Assembly: GCA_024635795.1 (NCBI GenBank)
Contig: JAGXIH010000017.1
Span: 248,001 to 312,000 of the forward strand
Direction of reading: 5' to 3'
Length of the DNA: 64,000 nucleotides
DNA from: Salegentibacter sp.
GTDB taxonomy: Bacteria > Bacteroidota > Bacteroidia > Flavobacteriales > Flavobacteriaceae
Below the pieces are notes generated by a model. The model saw only the letters and a program-made list of their open reading frames with translations. It was not told where the DNA came from and ran no database searches. Both the position numbers and the translations under genes were made by a program. Of the stretch, positions 8,826-18,017 are shown piece by piece. Every line of letters begins with the position of its first letter. Positions within the stretch are counted from its first letter, which is position 1.

Positions 8826-8840
8826 CAAAAATCTAAAAGA

Positions 8841-10382
8841 GTGGACAAAGAATTAATTATCAGGTCCGAATCCTCTGCTGTAGATTTTGCCTTACTAAAA
8901 GATGGAAAACTTATTGAACTCAACAAGGAAGAAGACAGCAACAAATTTAATGTTGGCGACATTTTTCTCGCCAAAATTAGAAAAGCTGTACCCGGGTTAA
9001 ATGCCGCATTTGTTAATGTTGGTTATGAAAAGGATGGTTTTTTACACTATCACGATCTCGGGCCTCAAATATCTTCCCAGCTTAAGTTCATCAAACGTGT
9101 AAGCACAGGTAAATTAAAAGATTATTCGCTTAAGAATTTTACTTTTGAAAAGGATATTGACAAGAACGGTCAAATTACCGATGTTCTAAAGTCAAATCAA
9201 TCGGTACTGGTTCAGGTTGTAAAAGAACCTATTTCTACCAAAGGCCCCAGGATAAGCTCAGAGCTTTCCATCCCGGGCCGCTATATAGTGCTGGTTCCTT
9301 TTTCTAATCGGGTTTCGGTTTCACAAAAGATCGAAAGCAAAGAAGAAAAGGACCGCCTAAAAAGACTGGTAAAAAGCATTAAACCCAAAGGATTCGGGGT
9401 TATTGTAAGAACCGTAGCCGAAGGCAAAAAAGTAGCAGAACTGGACAAAGACCTTCAGAATTTAGTTGGTCGTTGGACAGCAATGAGTAAGAAACTGTAT
9501 AAAGCACCTCACCCCTCAAAAGTATTGGGAGAACTCAACAGAGCCTCTTCCTTGCTTAGGGATATCTTCAACGACACTTTTACTTCTATTATCGTTGATG
9601 ATGAAACGCTTTATACACAAATTAAAGATTATGTGGGCGAGATTGCCCCAAGTAAAGAATCAATTGTAAAATTATATCAGTCGAATGTTCCAATCTTTGA
9701 AAAATACGGTATCGAAAGACAAATAAAAACTACGTTCGGGCGCACTGTCTCTATAAGCAAAGGCGCCTACCTGGTGATAGAACACACCGAAGCTATGCAC
9801 GTTGTAGACGTGAATAGCGGAAACCGTTCTAATAAATCAAAAAACCAGGAAGATACTGCATTAGAGGTGAACATGATAAGCGCCACCGAAATAGCCCGCC
9901 AGTTGCGACTTCGCGACATGGGAGGAATAATTGTGGTAGACTTTATCGATATGGGCCGCGCTGAAAATCGCAAAGCTCTTTTCGATCACCTTAAGAATGA
10001 GATGAGCGACGACCGCGCAAAACACAAAATTTTGCCGCCGAGTAAATTCGGATTGATACAAATTACAAGACAACGCGTACGGCCGGAAATGAATATTAAA
10101 ACCCGGGAGATTAATCCCAACGGGGTTGGTGAAATTGAGGCACCAATACTTTTAATAAACAAAATAAAAACCGACCTGGAAAAACTCATCAAGAAAGATC
10201 ACAAAAAGATCACTTTGAGTGCGCACCCATTTATTGCAGCCTTTTTAACTAAAGGTTTTCCATCACCCCGTTCGCAATGGTTTTTAGACCATAAGCGCTG
10301 GGTTAAAATTTTACCAAGAGACGCTTACACGTACATGGAGTATCACTTTCACGACAAAGAAGGGAAAGAGATCACACTTTAA
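8841..10382 (+). CDS. rng: Ribonuclease E/G family endoribonuclease
   Basis: An endoribonuclease for rRNA maturation and mRNA decay. The 513-aa size fits RNase G or the catalytic core of RNase E, without the long degradosome scaffold. An S1-like segment (about residues 35-120, GLNAAFVNVGYEKDGFLHYHDL) is followed by the RNase H-like and DNase I-like core; VVDVNSG and VVDFIDM carry the two catalytic aspartates that bind Mg2+. The start is GTG; no in-frame ATG fits, and VDKELIIRS is a normal family N-terminus. An unusual perfect hairpin sits just upstream. The gene is followed by a good terminator. Confidence 0.93.
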   Translation: MDKELIIRSESSAVDFALLKDGKLIELNKEEDSNKFNVGDIFLAKIRKAVPGLNAAFVNVGYEKDGFLHYHDLGPQISSQLKFIKRVSTGKLKDYSLKNFTFEKDIDKNGQITDVLKSNQSVLVQVVKEPISTKGPRISSELSIPGRYIVLVPFSNRVSVSQKIESKEEKDRLKRLVKSIKPKGFGVIVRTVAEGKKVAELDKDLQNLVGRWTAMSKKLYKAPHPSKVLGELNRASSLLRDIFNDTFTSIIVDDETLYTQIKDYVGEIAPSKESIVKLYQSNVPIFEKYGIERQIKTTFGRTVSISKGAYLVIEHTEAMHVVDVNSGNRSNKSKNQEDTALEVNMISATEIARQLRLRDMGGIIVVDFIDMGRAENRKALFDHLKNEMSDDRAKHKILPPSKFGLIQITRQRVRPEMNIKTREINPNGVGEIEAPILLINKIKTDLEKLIKKDHKKITLSAHPFIAAFLTKGFPSPRSQWFLDHKRWVKILPRDAYTYMEYHFHDKEGKEITL

Positions 10383-10390
10383 ATTAAAAA

Positions 10391-10422
10391 CGCCTTTCGT
10401 TAATTCGAAAGGCGTTTTTTTT
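10391..10422 (+). terminator. Terminator after RNase E/G
   Basis: CGCCTTTCG (10391-10399) pairs with CGAAAGGCG (10406-10414) across a 6-base loop and is followed by eight T residues. Confidence 0.92.
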
Positions 10423-10464
10423 ATGTCTAAATTTTTCGATTAATAAAATCTTACCAGCCTTTGC

Positions 10465-10472
10465 TATCTTTG
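10465..10472 (+). promoter_or_regulatory. -7 element directly ahead of recX (leaderless arrangement)
   Basis: TATCTTTG matches TAnnTTTG exactly. Its final G is only 5 bases before the recX ATG at 10478, so transcription should begin at or next to the start codon. The -33 element is not clear. Confidence 0.55.
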
Positions 10473-10477
10473 CAGGA

Positions 10478-10960
10478 ATGGAATTTAACAAAACTCATAA
10501 ATCTTATACTGTCAAAGAAGCCACTATCAAACTGATGCAGTTTTGTGCATACCGTGATCGCTCTCACAAAGAAGTTGAAGATAAATTAAGAGAGATGAAA
10601 ATGATCCCTGCGGCGAAGGAACAGATCATCATTGAATTGATGCAGGAAGATTTTTTAAATGAAGAACGTTTTGCCCGAAGTTTTGTACGGGGGAAATTCA
10701 GAATAAAAAAATGGGGAAGAATAAAGATCAGGCAGGAACTTAAATTCCGGGAGATTTCTTCTCCAATAATAAAATTAGCCTTGACCGAAATTGAAGAGAA
10801 GGCCTACCTACAAACCCTGGAAGAATTAGCAATTAAAAAACTAAATACAACCAAGGAGGACAACCCGTTCAGGAAAAAGAAAAAATTAGCCGATTTCCTG
10901 CTTCAAAAAGGTTACGAAGCTAATCTCGTATACGATAAGGTGAATTCATTGGTTAAATAG
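10478..10960 (+). CDS. recX: Regulatory protein RecX
   Basis: RecX binds RecA filaments and limits recombinase activity. The 160-aa protein has the three-helix-repeat pattern of the family: FCAYRDRSHKEVEDKLREM, then EDFLNEERFARSFVRGKFRIKKWGRIKIRQEL, then a third repeat ending in LLQKGYEANLVYDKV. recA itself is not in the window. The gene follows the RNase E/G terminator, so it is a separate unit, and its 3' end overlaps the convergent oxygenase gene by 8 bp. The only reasonable start is the ATG at 10478, placed right after a promoter element. Confidence 0.88.
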   Translation: MEFNKTHKSYTVKEATIKLMQFCAYRDRSHKEVEDKLREMKMIPAAKEQIIIELMQEDFLNEERFARSFVRGKFRIKKWGRIKIRQELKFREISSPIIKLALTEIEEKAYLQTLEELAIKKLNTTKEDNPFRKKKKLADFLLQKGYEANLVYDKVNSLVK

Positions 10961-11837
10961 GCTTATTATGCCTCTCGGTGCGTTTTATAGCCAGCTCGTT
11001 CTTGTAGTCTATCCATTTCTGACCTTTCCATTTTCTCATATAATTATCAAAATGACGCATAAAGAGAAGATTGTAAACCGCTTTGGAAAAATTTGTGGCT
11101 TTTCGGGGAAATGCTCTAAGGCTCATGGAGAACCCTGGAGTAAGATATGTCATCTGATGCCAGTAACCTTCAGGCATATAAAGGCACTCTCCGTGATTGA
11201 TTTCGGCAACATAACCTCTTGCTTTAGCCAATACCGGAAATTTTTCAAGATCGGGATTGGTAAAATCTATATCTTCTCTTGAGATCAGGGCATGGGGCAC
11301 CTTATACAGGTATTTTGTTTCTGAAGGCGGGAATAAAATACAGCGTTTTTTTCCGTCGAAATGAAAGTGTAGAATATTAGCGAAATCAATATCATAATGC
11401 ATAAACACCTTTGAATTTTCTCCACCAAAAAATAAGGTAGGAAGCTTCTTTATGAATCGCAGACCTATATCAGGAAATTTAAAATCCTGCTGAAGCAAGG
11501 GCACTTCCTTAAGCAAATGGTAAAGAAAAATCCGGTAATTGGTAGGCCTTGACTTTAACAGATCTATATAATCTGCCATTTTCATTTTGGTATGAGGCTC
11601 ATTGAATTTGTATTCTGAAGATATAGGCCTGTCATCGTAAAGGGGCACTGTTTTATCTCCGGCCACTTTCTTTATATACTGCAAATCCCATTTTCGATAA
11701 GCCGGCCAATCTTCTATAAGATGCTCAATAACCACAGGTTTTTGTGGCTTCACATAATTATCTATAAAATCCTTCTTAGAGATTCGTGCCACTCTTGGGA
11801 TCTCAGTAAGCTCCAGTTGGTTTCTTGTCTTCATCAT
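10953..11837 (-). CDS. Cupin-like/JmjC-type 2-oxoglutarate and Fe(II) oxygenase
   Basis: A 294-aa protein of the Cupin_8/JmjC-like family. An iron-binding triad can be proposed: His147 and Asp149 in FMHYDID and His227 in EGYWHQMTY, on the usual double-stranded beta-helix. The N-terminal half contains PVVIEHLIEDWPAYRKW, typical of FIH/JmjC-like hydroxylases. Relatives hydroxylate protein side chains, including ribosomal proteins, but no substrate can be read here. It lies 131 bp downstream of the Mrp operon on the same strand with no obvious terminator between, so partial read-through is possible. It is convergent with recX. Confidence 0.78.
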   Translation of the reverse strand: MMKTRNQLELTEIPRVARISKKDFIDNYVKPQKPVVIEHLIEDWPAYRKWDLQYIKKVAGDKTVPLYDDRPISSEYKFNEPHTKMKMADYIDLLKSRPTNYRIFLYHLLKEVPLLQQDFKFPDIGLRFIKKLPTLFFGGENSKVFMHYDIDFANILHFHFDGKKRCILFPPSETKYLYKVPHALISREDIDFTNPDLEKFPVLAKARGYVAEINHGECLYMPEGYWHQMTYLTPGFSMSLRAFPRKATNFSKAVYNLLFMRHFDNYMRKWKGQKWIDYKNELAIKRTERHNKPI

Positions 11838-11968
11838 TCCTCTTCATTCTATTCCAGCATGCTCATGCTAATTCTCGTTATCTTTTCGTCTCTGTAGTGT
11901 TGGATTTTATGGTGTCGGCTATGGTATTAGACAAACGAACAACTATGAGAAAAAGGAAACTGAATTGA

Positions 11969-12397
11969 CTATTTCAATTCATCCTCATCTTCATTTCCAT
12001 TTTCGGTCTTGTCATGCATCACATTATCTCCAGGAGTATCGTCGATTTCACTTTTAAGCACGTGAGTTTTCTTCTGATATTTACCATGCAGATCGTCCAT
12101 AACCGATTTATCCCAAAGTTTTACTCCCATAAAATATGAAGCCCTGCCAATTAAATGCGCACTTACTGGTGCCGTAAGCAGCACAAATAATATAATAACC
12201 AAAGCTCTGGATGTTGTTGAAAGATCATTAAAAAAAATTGCTGAAGAAACCAGCAAGAGTCCAACTCCCAGAGTTGCTGCCTTTGTGGTTACCGAAATTC
12301 TAAGATAGGTATCGGGCATTCTTACCATGCCAATAGCGGCAAGAAGAACAAACAGGGTTCCCAGAGTTATTAATATGACTATTATGATAGAACTCAT
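11969..12397 (-). CDS. mnhG: Mrp Na+/H+ antiporter subunit G
   Basis: Subunit of the multi-component Mrp cation/proton antiporter. The 142-aa protein has three hydrophobic segments in the first 95 residues and the family sequence GMVRMPDTYLRISVTTKAATLG. It is longer than usual because of a hydrophilic, strongly acidic C-terminal tail of about 40 residues (about 103-142, ending NEDEDELK), which lies outside the known membrane domain. Its start overlaps the mnhF stop by 4 bp. It is the last gene of the seven-gene operon A-B-C-D-E-F-G. Confidence 0.9.
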   Translation of the reverse strand: MSSIIIVILITLGTLFVLLAAIGMVRMPDTYLRISVTTKAATLGVGLLLVSSAIFFNDLSTTSRALVIILFVLLTAPVSAHLIGRASYFMGVKLWDKSVMDDLHGKYQKKTHVLKSEIDDTPGDNVMHDKTENGNEDEDELK

Positions 12398-12669
12398 TTC
12401 TTTCTGTTTCTTTTTTCGATGTAATAGGAAAATGCCACGGTACTTAAAAATGCGATAAGAGCAAGGATCATGGCCGTATCCATAAAGGTAGATCTTCCAT
12501 GAACGATGCTATAAACTGCTATAATCCCAATTCCTGTAGTTATCAACAGGTCTAAGGCGATAATTTTATCGGCGATGCTTGGACCTTTAAAAAACCTGTA
12601 AAATATCAACAGGATAGAAAAACCCAGAACAGGCAAAATTACAAAAGATATATAGTCGTTTAATGTCAT
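12394..12669 (-). CDS. mnhF: Mrp Na+/H+ antiporter subunit F
   Basis: A 91-aa membrane protein with three hydrophobic helices. The family stretch GPSIADKIIALDLLITTGIGI is present apart from minor changes, including the conserved Asp in the second helix. It works as a small accessory subunit of the Mrp complex in the inner membrane. It overlaps mnhE by 4 bp upstream and mnhG by 4 bp downstream, so the complex is made by coupled translation. Confidence 0.9.
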   Translation of the reverse strand: MTLNDYISFVILPVLGFSILLIFYRFFKGPSIADKIIALDLLITTGIGIIAVYSIVHGRSTFMDTAMILALIAFLSTVAFSYYIEKRNRKK

Positions 12670-13145
12670 TTCTTAAAAATATCCAATAAGCGTTTTTCAA
12701 AACCGTTTTTAATCCCGTGTATAAATTCTTCCTTATCTGTGATGTACATTGCGTGTACAAAAAGTACTTTCTTGTCATTAGAAACATCCAGACTAAGAGT
12801 ACCAGGCGTAAGCGAGATCATATTGGCCAGTAAGGTAATTCCAATATCCGATTGTATATCCAGGGGTACCTTTACGATCCCGGGTTTCATTTTCAGATGT
12901 GGGGTACTGACCTCATAGGCAACTTGTAAATTAGCTTTTACCAGTTCCATTAAAAAATAAAGCACGAAGGATATCAATTTAGGAACAAGCGTAAAATAGT
13001 TATACCTTCTTTTTTCCCTGCTTATTATCCAAAGTATGAAAAAGCTCAAAACAAAACCGAAGATATAATTGTTAAAAGCAAAATTACCGGTTAGTGCAAC
13101 CCAGATAAATGTGAGTAATATATTTCCGACGAACCTGCTTTTCAT
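12666..13145 (-). CDS. mnhE: Mrp Na+/H+ antiporter subunit E
   Basis: A 159-aa subunit with two or three N-terminal membrane helices and a cytoplasmic C-terminal part containing ANMISLTPGTLSLDV, a signature of MnhE/MrpE. It is required for assembly and activity of the antiporter. The gene overlaps mnhD by 1 bp (TAATG arrangement) and mnhF by 4 bp. Confidence 0.9.
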   Translation of the reverse strand: MKSRFVGNILLTFIWVALTGNFAFNNYIFGFVLSFFILWIISREKRRYNYFTLVPKLISFVLYFLMELVKANLQVAYEVSTPHLKMKPGIVKVPLDIQSDIGITLLANMISLTPGTLSLDVSNDKKVLFVHAMYITDKEEFIHGIKNGFEKRLLDIFKK

Positions 13146-14668
13146 TATTCGGGATTTTGAGCATTATTAAAAACCGCATCAATATATAATTGATTATCCA
13201 TAAGTTCTTGTGCCACTCGCGATGAAAGAATCTGGATGTTTTCGGCACCAAAACCAATGTACAGGGAAACAAAACTTAAAAAAACTATGGGCGCCACAAA
13301 ACCGAGTTTCCGGTATTTTCCCATTTTATGAAAGTAATCAAATTTAAATCTTTCACGAATTTCTCCGGGGTTTTTCCAGAACACCTCTGCCCAAAGTTTA
13401 GCAATCACCACAAGGGTAATAAAACTCGCAAAGATAATAGCAGCCAGTCCCCAGTAACTTTCAGTATTAAAACTCGCTGTAATTAGAGAAATTTTAGGCC
13501 AGAACCCCGATAAGGGTGGGATTCCTACAAGCGAGAATAACGGAATAAAAATTAGCAGGCTCAATTTTGGGTAATCGCTGTAAAAACCGCCAAGGGCCCG
13601 CATACTGCTAGAGCCTTTTATTCTGTAAATAAGCCCACTAACCATGAATAGGTTGGTTTTAACAATGATATCATGAATAAGATAGAAAATTGTACCCGCA
13701 ATGGCAACTTCGGTAAACATCCCCAAACCAAGAATCATATAGCCAATATGACAAATTATAAGGTAGGAAAAGACCTTTTTTATATTGTTTTGAATAAGTG
13801 CTCCCACACCACCACTAAACAGCGTTAAAATCGCTATTACAATGAGCATTTCATCCAGAAAGGCATCTCCAACAAAAATGAGACTGAAGACCCTGATTAG
13901 GGCATACACCCCTACTTTGGTTAGCAATCCTCCAAATATTGCTGAAACTGCTGACGGTGGTGTATGATAGGAAGCAGGTAACCAGAAATAAAGCGGAAAA
14001 ACCGCTGCTTTTATCCCGAAACCTATTAAAAACAATACTGCAGTAATCTGCACCAAAGCCCTGTTTTCAACTTCAGCAACCTTAATTGCCAAATCGGCCA
14101 TATTTAAACTTCCCGTCAACCCATAAAGTACTGCAATAGCAGTAAGAAAGATCATCGAAGCCAGGAAATTAAGGGTGAAATATTTTACCGCACCTTCCAG
14201 CTGGGCTTTTTCCCCTCCCAGGGTAATTAAAACGAAGGAACTTATAATGATAATCTCAAACCATACGTAAAGATTGAAAATATCTCCCGTAAGAAAGGCG
14301 CCATTAAGGCCAAGCAATAAAAAATGAAAAATCGGGAAATACCCAAATTTAAGTCTATCAGGAATCATAGACGACGCAGAGAAAATAGAAACTGCTAATC
14401 CTGCGATGGCGGTAAGCAAAACCAGCGTTATCGAAAGAGAGTCGGCAACAAAGGTAATTCCAAATGGTGCTTCCCAGCTTCCGGCCTGTAGGGTTTGGAT
14501 CCCGTTATTCCAAATAAAGCTGAACACGTAAATCGTTAGTCCCAGATGCAGGATACTTCCTAAAATACTAATAATCCGCTGTGCATTGATCCTGTACCAG
14601 AAGAACATCAAAAGAATGCTTAAAAGCAGTTGCAGCAGTAACGGATATAGAATTAACTGTTGTGTCAT
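13145..14668 (-). CDS. mnhD: Mrp Na+/H+ antiporter subunit D (NuoM/N-like)
   Basis: A 507-aa polytopic protein with about 14 membrane segments, homologous to the proton-pumping subunits of respiratory complex I. Visible family features are the lysine-containing helix in [23 protein letters not shown], near residue 220, and the conserved Glu in the early helix [15 protein letters not shown]. With MnhA it is the likely ion-translocating core. The gene overlaps mnhC by 4 bp and mnhE by 1 bp. Confidence 0.93.
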   Translation of the reverse strand: MTQQLILYPLLLQLLLSILLMFFWYRINAQRIISILGSILHLGLTIYVFSFIWNNGIQTLQAGSWEAPFGITFVADSLSITLVLLTAIAGLAVSIFSASSMIPDRLKFGYFPIFHFLLLGLNGAFLTGDIFNLYVWFEIIIISSFVLITLGGEKAQLEGAVKYFTLNFLASMIFLTAIAVLYGLTGSLNMADLAIKVAEVENRALVQITAVLFLIGFGIKAAVFPLYFWLPASYHTPPSAVSAIFGGLLTKVGVYALIRVFSLIFVGDAFLDEMLIVIAILTLFSGGVGALIQNNIKKVFSYLIICHIGYMILGLGMFTEVAIAGTIFYLIHDIIVKTNLFMVSGLIYRIKGSSSMRALGGFYSDYPKLSLLIFIPLFSLVGIPPLSGFWPKISLITASFNTESYWGLAAIIFASFITLVVIAKLWAEVFWKNPGEIRERFKFDYFHKMGKYRKLGFVAPIVFLSFVSLYIGFGAENIQILSSRVAQELMDNQLYIDAVFNNAQNPE

Positions 14669-15018
14669 GAATCTTCGTCGGTTGCGTTCATTTCGTCAAG
14701 GTCATCGGTCTTTACTACTTTATGAGCTCTTTTTACAAGAATAATAGCAAAAGACTGGAGGCCAAAACTAATTACGATAGCTGTTAATATAAGTGCCTGC
14801 GGAACAGGATCGGCATAGGCTTCAAGAAATACTTTGGATTCTTCAGGAATAATAGGGGGAGCTCCCTCTGTTATTCTTCCCAGCAGAAAAATTAGCAGAT
14901 TGGCACCATTCCCAAGCAAAATAATTCCAATAATAAGTTTAACCAGGCTGCGGCGAAGGATCATATATATACCCGCAGCATAAAGCACCCCTATTATTAT
15001 TGCAAAAAGTATTTCCAT
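14665..15018 (-). CDS. mnhC: Mrp Na+/H+ antiporter subunit C (NuoK-like)
   Basis: A 117-aa, three-helix membrane protein of the NuoK/MnhC family, with the typical [17 protein letters not shown] segment and a [14 protein letters not shown] helix. The C-terminal tail is hydrophilic and acidic. It starts 3 bp after the mnhB stop and overlaps mnhD by 4 bp. Confidence 0.92.
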   Translation of the reverse strand: MEILFAIIIGVLYAAGIYMILRRSLVKLIIGIILLGNGANLLIFLLGRITEGAPPIIPEESKVFLEAYADPVPQALILTAIVISFGLQSFAIILVKRAHKVVKTDDLDEMNATDEDS

Positions 15019-15021
15019 AAA

Positions 15022-15432
15022 TTAAGCCGATTCTGATATTGTAAATATTATTGTCAAGGTGACTCCCACCACCACAAGGTACACCCCAATATCGAAAAAG
15101 AGGGCAGACCCTACATTCCCAATTACGGGAAAAGGATCAGGAAACCAAAGTCCGGTCATGAAAGGATCATCCACAATTACCGGGGCAACTCCACTAAGAA
15201 AAGCCAGTGCTAAACCTAAAGGCATTAAAAAGCCTGGATGTATTTTGAGCAAATTCTTTGATTCAGAAAGGCCGTTGGCAAATGCATGCAGCACAAAGGC
15301 TATGGCAGCAATAAGACCGCCAACAAAACCACCGCCAGGCAAATAATGCCCGCGAAGGAGTATAAATACGGAAAACACCAACAATACCGGTAAAAGGTAA
15401 ATAGATGCTGTTTTTAATATTAATGTCTTCAT
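15022..15432 (-). CDS. mnhB: Mrp Na+/H+ antiporter subunit B
   Basis: A 136-aa protein with four hydrophobic segments and the MnhB signature LRGHYLPGGGFVGGLIAA near residues 26-43. It is encoded 10 bp after mnhA as a separate gene. In the seven-gene (group 1) type of Mrp operon A and B are separate, as here; in six-gene operons they are fused. Confidence 0.92.
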   Translation of the reverse strand: MKTLILKTASIYLLPVLLVFSVFILLRGHYLPGGGFVGGLIAAIAFVLHAFANGLSESKNLLKIHPGFLMPLGLALAFLSGVAPVIVDDPFMTGLWFPDPFPVIGNVGSALFFDIGVYLVVVGVTLTIIFTISESA

Positions 15433-15442
15433 TTTTTATTTT

Positions 15443-17752
15443 TTAGTTAGGCCGGTCTGAACTTTTTACTCGTAATTTCAGCAAGCCATATACTCCAATC
15501 GCCGCGATTGCGAGCACCGAAATTTCTATCAAGGTATCCGTTCCTCTAAAGTCTACCAGGATAACATTTACCACATTCTTTCCATGGGCCATTATATAGG
15601 CGTTTTTCGCATAGAAATCTCCAACGTCGCTATTAACCGGTTCAGCTAAAACCTGCAAAGCTAACAGACTTATTAAGCCTCCAAAAGTAAGTGATAGAAT
15701 TCCATCGCGAATCCTCATTTTATAGTCTGATAACACAAGATATTTAGGCAACCTGTAAAGAACCAGTACAAAAAGTATAACGGTTAAGGTATCTATGGAG
15801 AACTGAGTCATGGCCAGATCGGGAGCGCTGTAAAAAACAAATAACAAACAAATAGCAAGTCCAACAACACCCATTGCTGCTACGGCTCCAATACGAGATC
15901 TTGTGAAAACGGTATAGAAAACCCCCGCAATAAGAATTATCGTTACGGCCAGCTCATAAGCAGTTATCTGAGATAATTTTGTATGATCTATAACAAGACG
16001 CGAATTTCCAATAAATATATAGCCTACAAGAATCACCAGAAAAAGTACAATAGTAGTTACGTAATTCCGGAGATATCCGTTTTGGAAAACGTTAGTCCAG
16101 AATTTTGAAAATACCCCAAAAAAGTAAGTTAGTTTATTCAGAATGCTTTCAGGAGAAACCGGTTCTAGTTTACCAATCCGGTTTTCAAGTTTTTCTGAAG
16201 GCTTCAGAATAAAATATAGCAGAATCCCTACAGCAATGGTAATTATACTTAATATCAACACTGTATTAAATCCATGCCATAAAGCCAGGTGAATATCCGA
16301 AGCATCTTTACCCAGGGCTGTAACCACAGGTTTCACCAGTGATGACTCAATAAGGGAAGGGAATATTCCGAATACAATTCCCAGAATCGCTAACAGCAAT
16401 GGTGGCACCCACATCAATGGGCCGGGCATCGTAACTTTGGTAAATTTTTCGGGTAATTTCCCTGTAAAAGGTTTAATTCCGGCAACAAAGCCGGCATAAA
16501 GCAATAAGATTTTTGTAAGTACGATCGCTGCAACGATCAGGATCACCATTCCTGTGGAATGTGTACTGGCTTCATAGGTGAGTTCTTTTCCGAGGAAACC
16601 GATACTCGGCGGAATCCCGGCACTGGAAATCGCAGCCAGAAAACCAGCTACGGCCACAGGCATCATTACCTTTCGCAATCCTGCCAGAACAGTTACATTC
16701 CTCGTTCCTGCCTGGTGATCTATAATCCCCGTAACAAGAAATAATGTCGCCTTATAAAGTGCGTGCACAATGATAAAAACGGCGGCAGCCAGGAAGGCTC
16801 CCTGGCTCCCCAGACCTATCAGGAAAACCAAAATACCAAGGGCCGAAATTGTAGAGTAAGCAAGCACTCCTTTAAGATCGGTACGGAATAAGGTATGGAC
16901 TGCTGAATATAGCATGGTTATAGCTCCCACAACAATAAGCGTGGTGTTCCAGAAATTGGTATCCCCCAACACAGGGGTGAAGCGCATTAGCAAATATACC
17001 CCGGCTTTTACCATAGTTGCGGAGTGCAAATAAGTAGACACCGGCGTAGGTGCCTTCATCGCACCGGGTAACCAGAAGTGAAACGGGAATTGCGCAGATT
17101 TTGTGAAAGCGGCGCCGAAAATAAAAATCACGGCAAGAATATAAAACTCATGTCCGGCAAGGGCCTCCTTCATTGTCATCATTTCGATAATGCTGTAGGT
17201 GCCCGTCATACTACCAAGCAACAGGGCACCGGCCAAAAGCGAAAAGCCACCGAACCCTGTAATTCCAAGAGCAGTTAACGCAGATTTTCTTGAGGCCTCA
17301 CTGGTATTGTTAAACCCAATAAGGAAAAAAGAACTTATACTGGTAAGCTCCCAGAAAACAAACATAGAAATAATGTTATCTGAAAGTACCAAACCTAACA
17401 TAGCCCCCATGAACACGCTCAAATAAGCGTAGAAACGATCCAGGTATTGATGATTTTTTAAATAGGAGGAAGTGTATACATAAACCAGAAAACCAATCCC
17501 TGTTATCATTAATGAGAATAGAAGGGAAAGCCCATCTAAACTAAACCCGAGATTTACTCCAAAGGAAGGCACCCATTCATAGTTGCTGGTTACAACTTCT
17601 CCCGAGGCGATCCTCGGAATAAATGAAGCGAAATAAATAAAAAGTGATAACGGGATAAGCGCAGAAACAACAGCCAATCTACCTTTAAAATACTTTCCTG
17701 CGAAAACCAGGAACAAAGCAAATAAAAACCCTAAAAGTATAGCTGTTAGCAT
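15443..17752 (-). CDS. mnhA: Mrp Na+/H+ antiporter subunit A (NuoL-like)
   Basis: The largest Mrp subunit, 769 aa and about 20 membrane segments. The NuoL-like part (about residues 1-500) carries FWELTSISSFFLIGF and the conserved lysine helix in FTKSAQFPFHFWLPGAM. The C-terminal part (about 590-765) matches the DUF4040/MbhE-type extension of MrpA. The complex exports Na+ in exchange for H+, which supports pH and salt tolerance in a marine bacterium. It is the first gene of the operon, and a TATATTTG promoter element lies 27-34 bp upstream of the start. Confidence 0.94.
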   Translation of the reverse strand: MLTAILLGFLFALFLVFAGKYFKGRLAVVSALIPLSLFIYFASFIPRIASGEVVTSNYEWVPSFGVNLGFSLDGLSLLFSLMITGIGFLVYVYTSSYLKNHQYLDRFYAYLSVFMGAMLGLVLSDNIISMFVFWELTSISSFFLIGFNNTSEASRKSALTALGITGFGGFSLLAGALLLGSMTGTYSIIEMMTMKEALAGHEFYILAVIFIFGAAFTKSAQFPFHFWLPGAMKAPTPVSTYLHSATMVKAGVYLLMRFTPVLGDTNFWNTTLIVVGAITMLYSAVHTLFRTDLKGVLAYSTISALGILVFLIGLGSQGAFLAAAVFIIVHALYKATLFLVTGIIDHQAGTRNVTVLAGLRKVMMPVAVAGFLAAISSAGIPPSIGFLGKELTYEASTHSTGMVILIVAAIVLTKILLLYAGFVAGIKPFTGKLPEKFTKVTMPGPLMWVPPLLLAILGIVFGIFPSLIESSLVKPVVTALGKDASDIHLALWHGFNTVLILSIITIAVGILLYFILKPSEKLENRIGKLEPVSPESILNKLTYFFGVFSKFWTNVFQNGYLRNYVTTIVLFLVILVGYIFIGNSRLVIDHTKLSQITAYELAVTIILIAGVFYTVFTRSRIGAVAAMGVVGLAICLLFVFYSAPDLAMTQFSIDTLTVILFVLVLYRLPKYLVLSDYKMRIRDGILSLTFGGLISLLALQVLAEPVNSDVGDFYAKNAYIMAHGKNVVNVILVDFRGTDTLIEISVLAIAAIGVYGLLKLRVKSSDRPN

Positions 17753-17778
17753 ATTTTTCTTTAAAATTCCGTTCTCCG

Positions 17779-17786
17779 CAAATATA
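17779..17786 (-). promoter_or_regulatory. -7 element of the Mrp operon
   Basis: On the minus strand this reads TATATTTG, an exact TAnnTTTG match, 26 bases before the mnhA start. No clear -33 element is visible. Confidence 0.55.
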
Positions 17787-17958
17787 GCAGATATTATTTA
17801 AGTTTAATAAGGAAAACGGGGCATAAACTGCGGTTTTGCAAGGTTCTGAATTTAGATAATCTTAAAAAAGCAAAAATTCAGCCACTTTCTTAAATTTATA
17901 AAAATTCCCTATCAGGTAAAGGATACCATTACCCCATATATCAATAAAAATAAATTTA

Positions 17959-18011
17959 TTGTTTAACGATAATAAATTTCAGTATGTTTGTTATCGAAAA
18001 ACGATAATAAA
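17959..18011 (+). promoter_or_regulatory. Promoter and palindromic operator of the DUF2975/XRE pair
   Basis: TTG (17959-17961), a 21-base spacer and TATGTTTG (17983-17990) form a good Bacteroidota promoter. Directly after it lies the perfect inverted repeat TTATCG-AAAAA-CGATAA (17991-18007), covering the expected transcription start near 17997. The 12-base sequence AACGATAATAAA occurs twice as a direct repeat, at 17965-17976 (inside the promoter spacer) and at 18000-18011. This arrangement fits autorepression by the XRE protein encoded by the second gene. Confidence 0.7.
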
Positions 18012-18017
18012 AATATA

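Noticed and set aside
17988-18017. TTG start adding 10 codons to the DUF2975-like protein
   Set aside because: The codons lie within the -7 element and operator, upstream of or on the expected transcription start; the ATG at 18018 is better.
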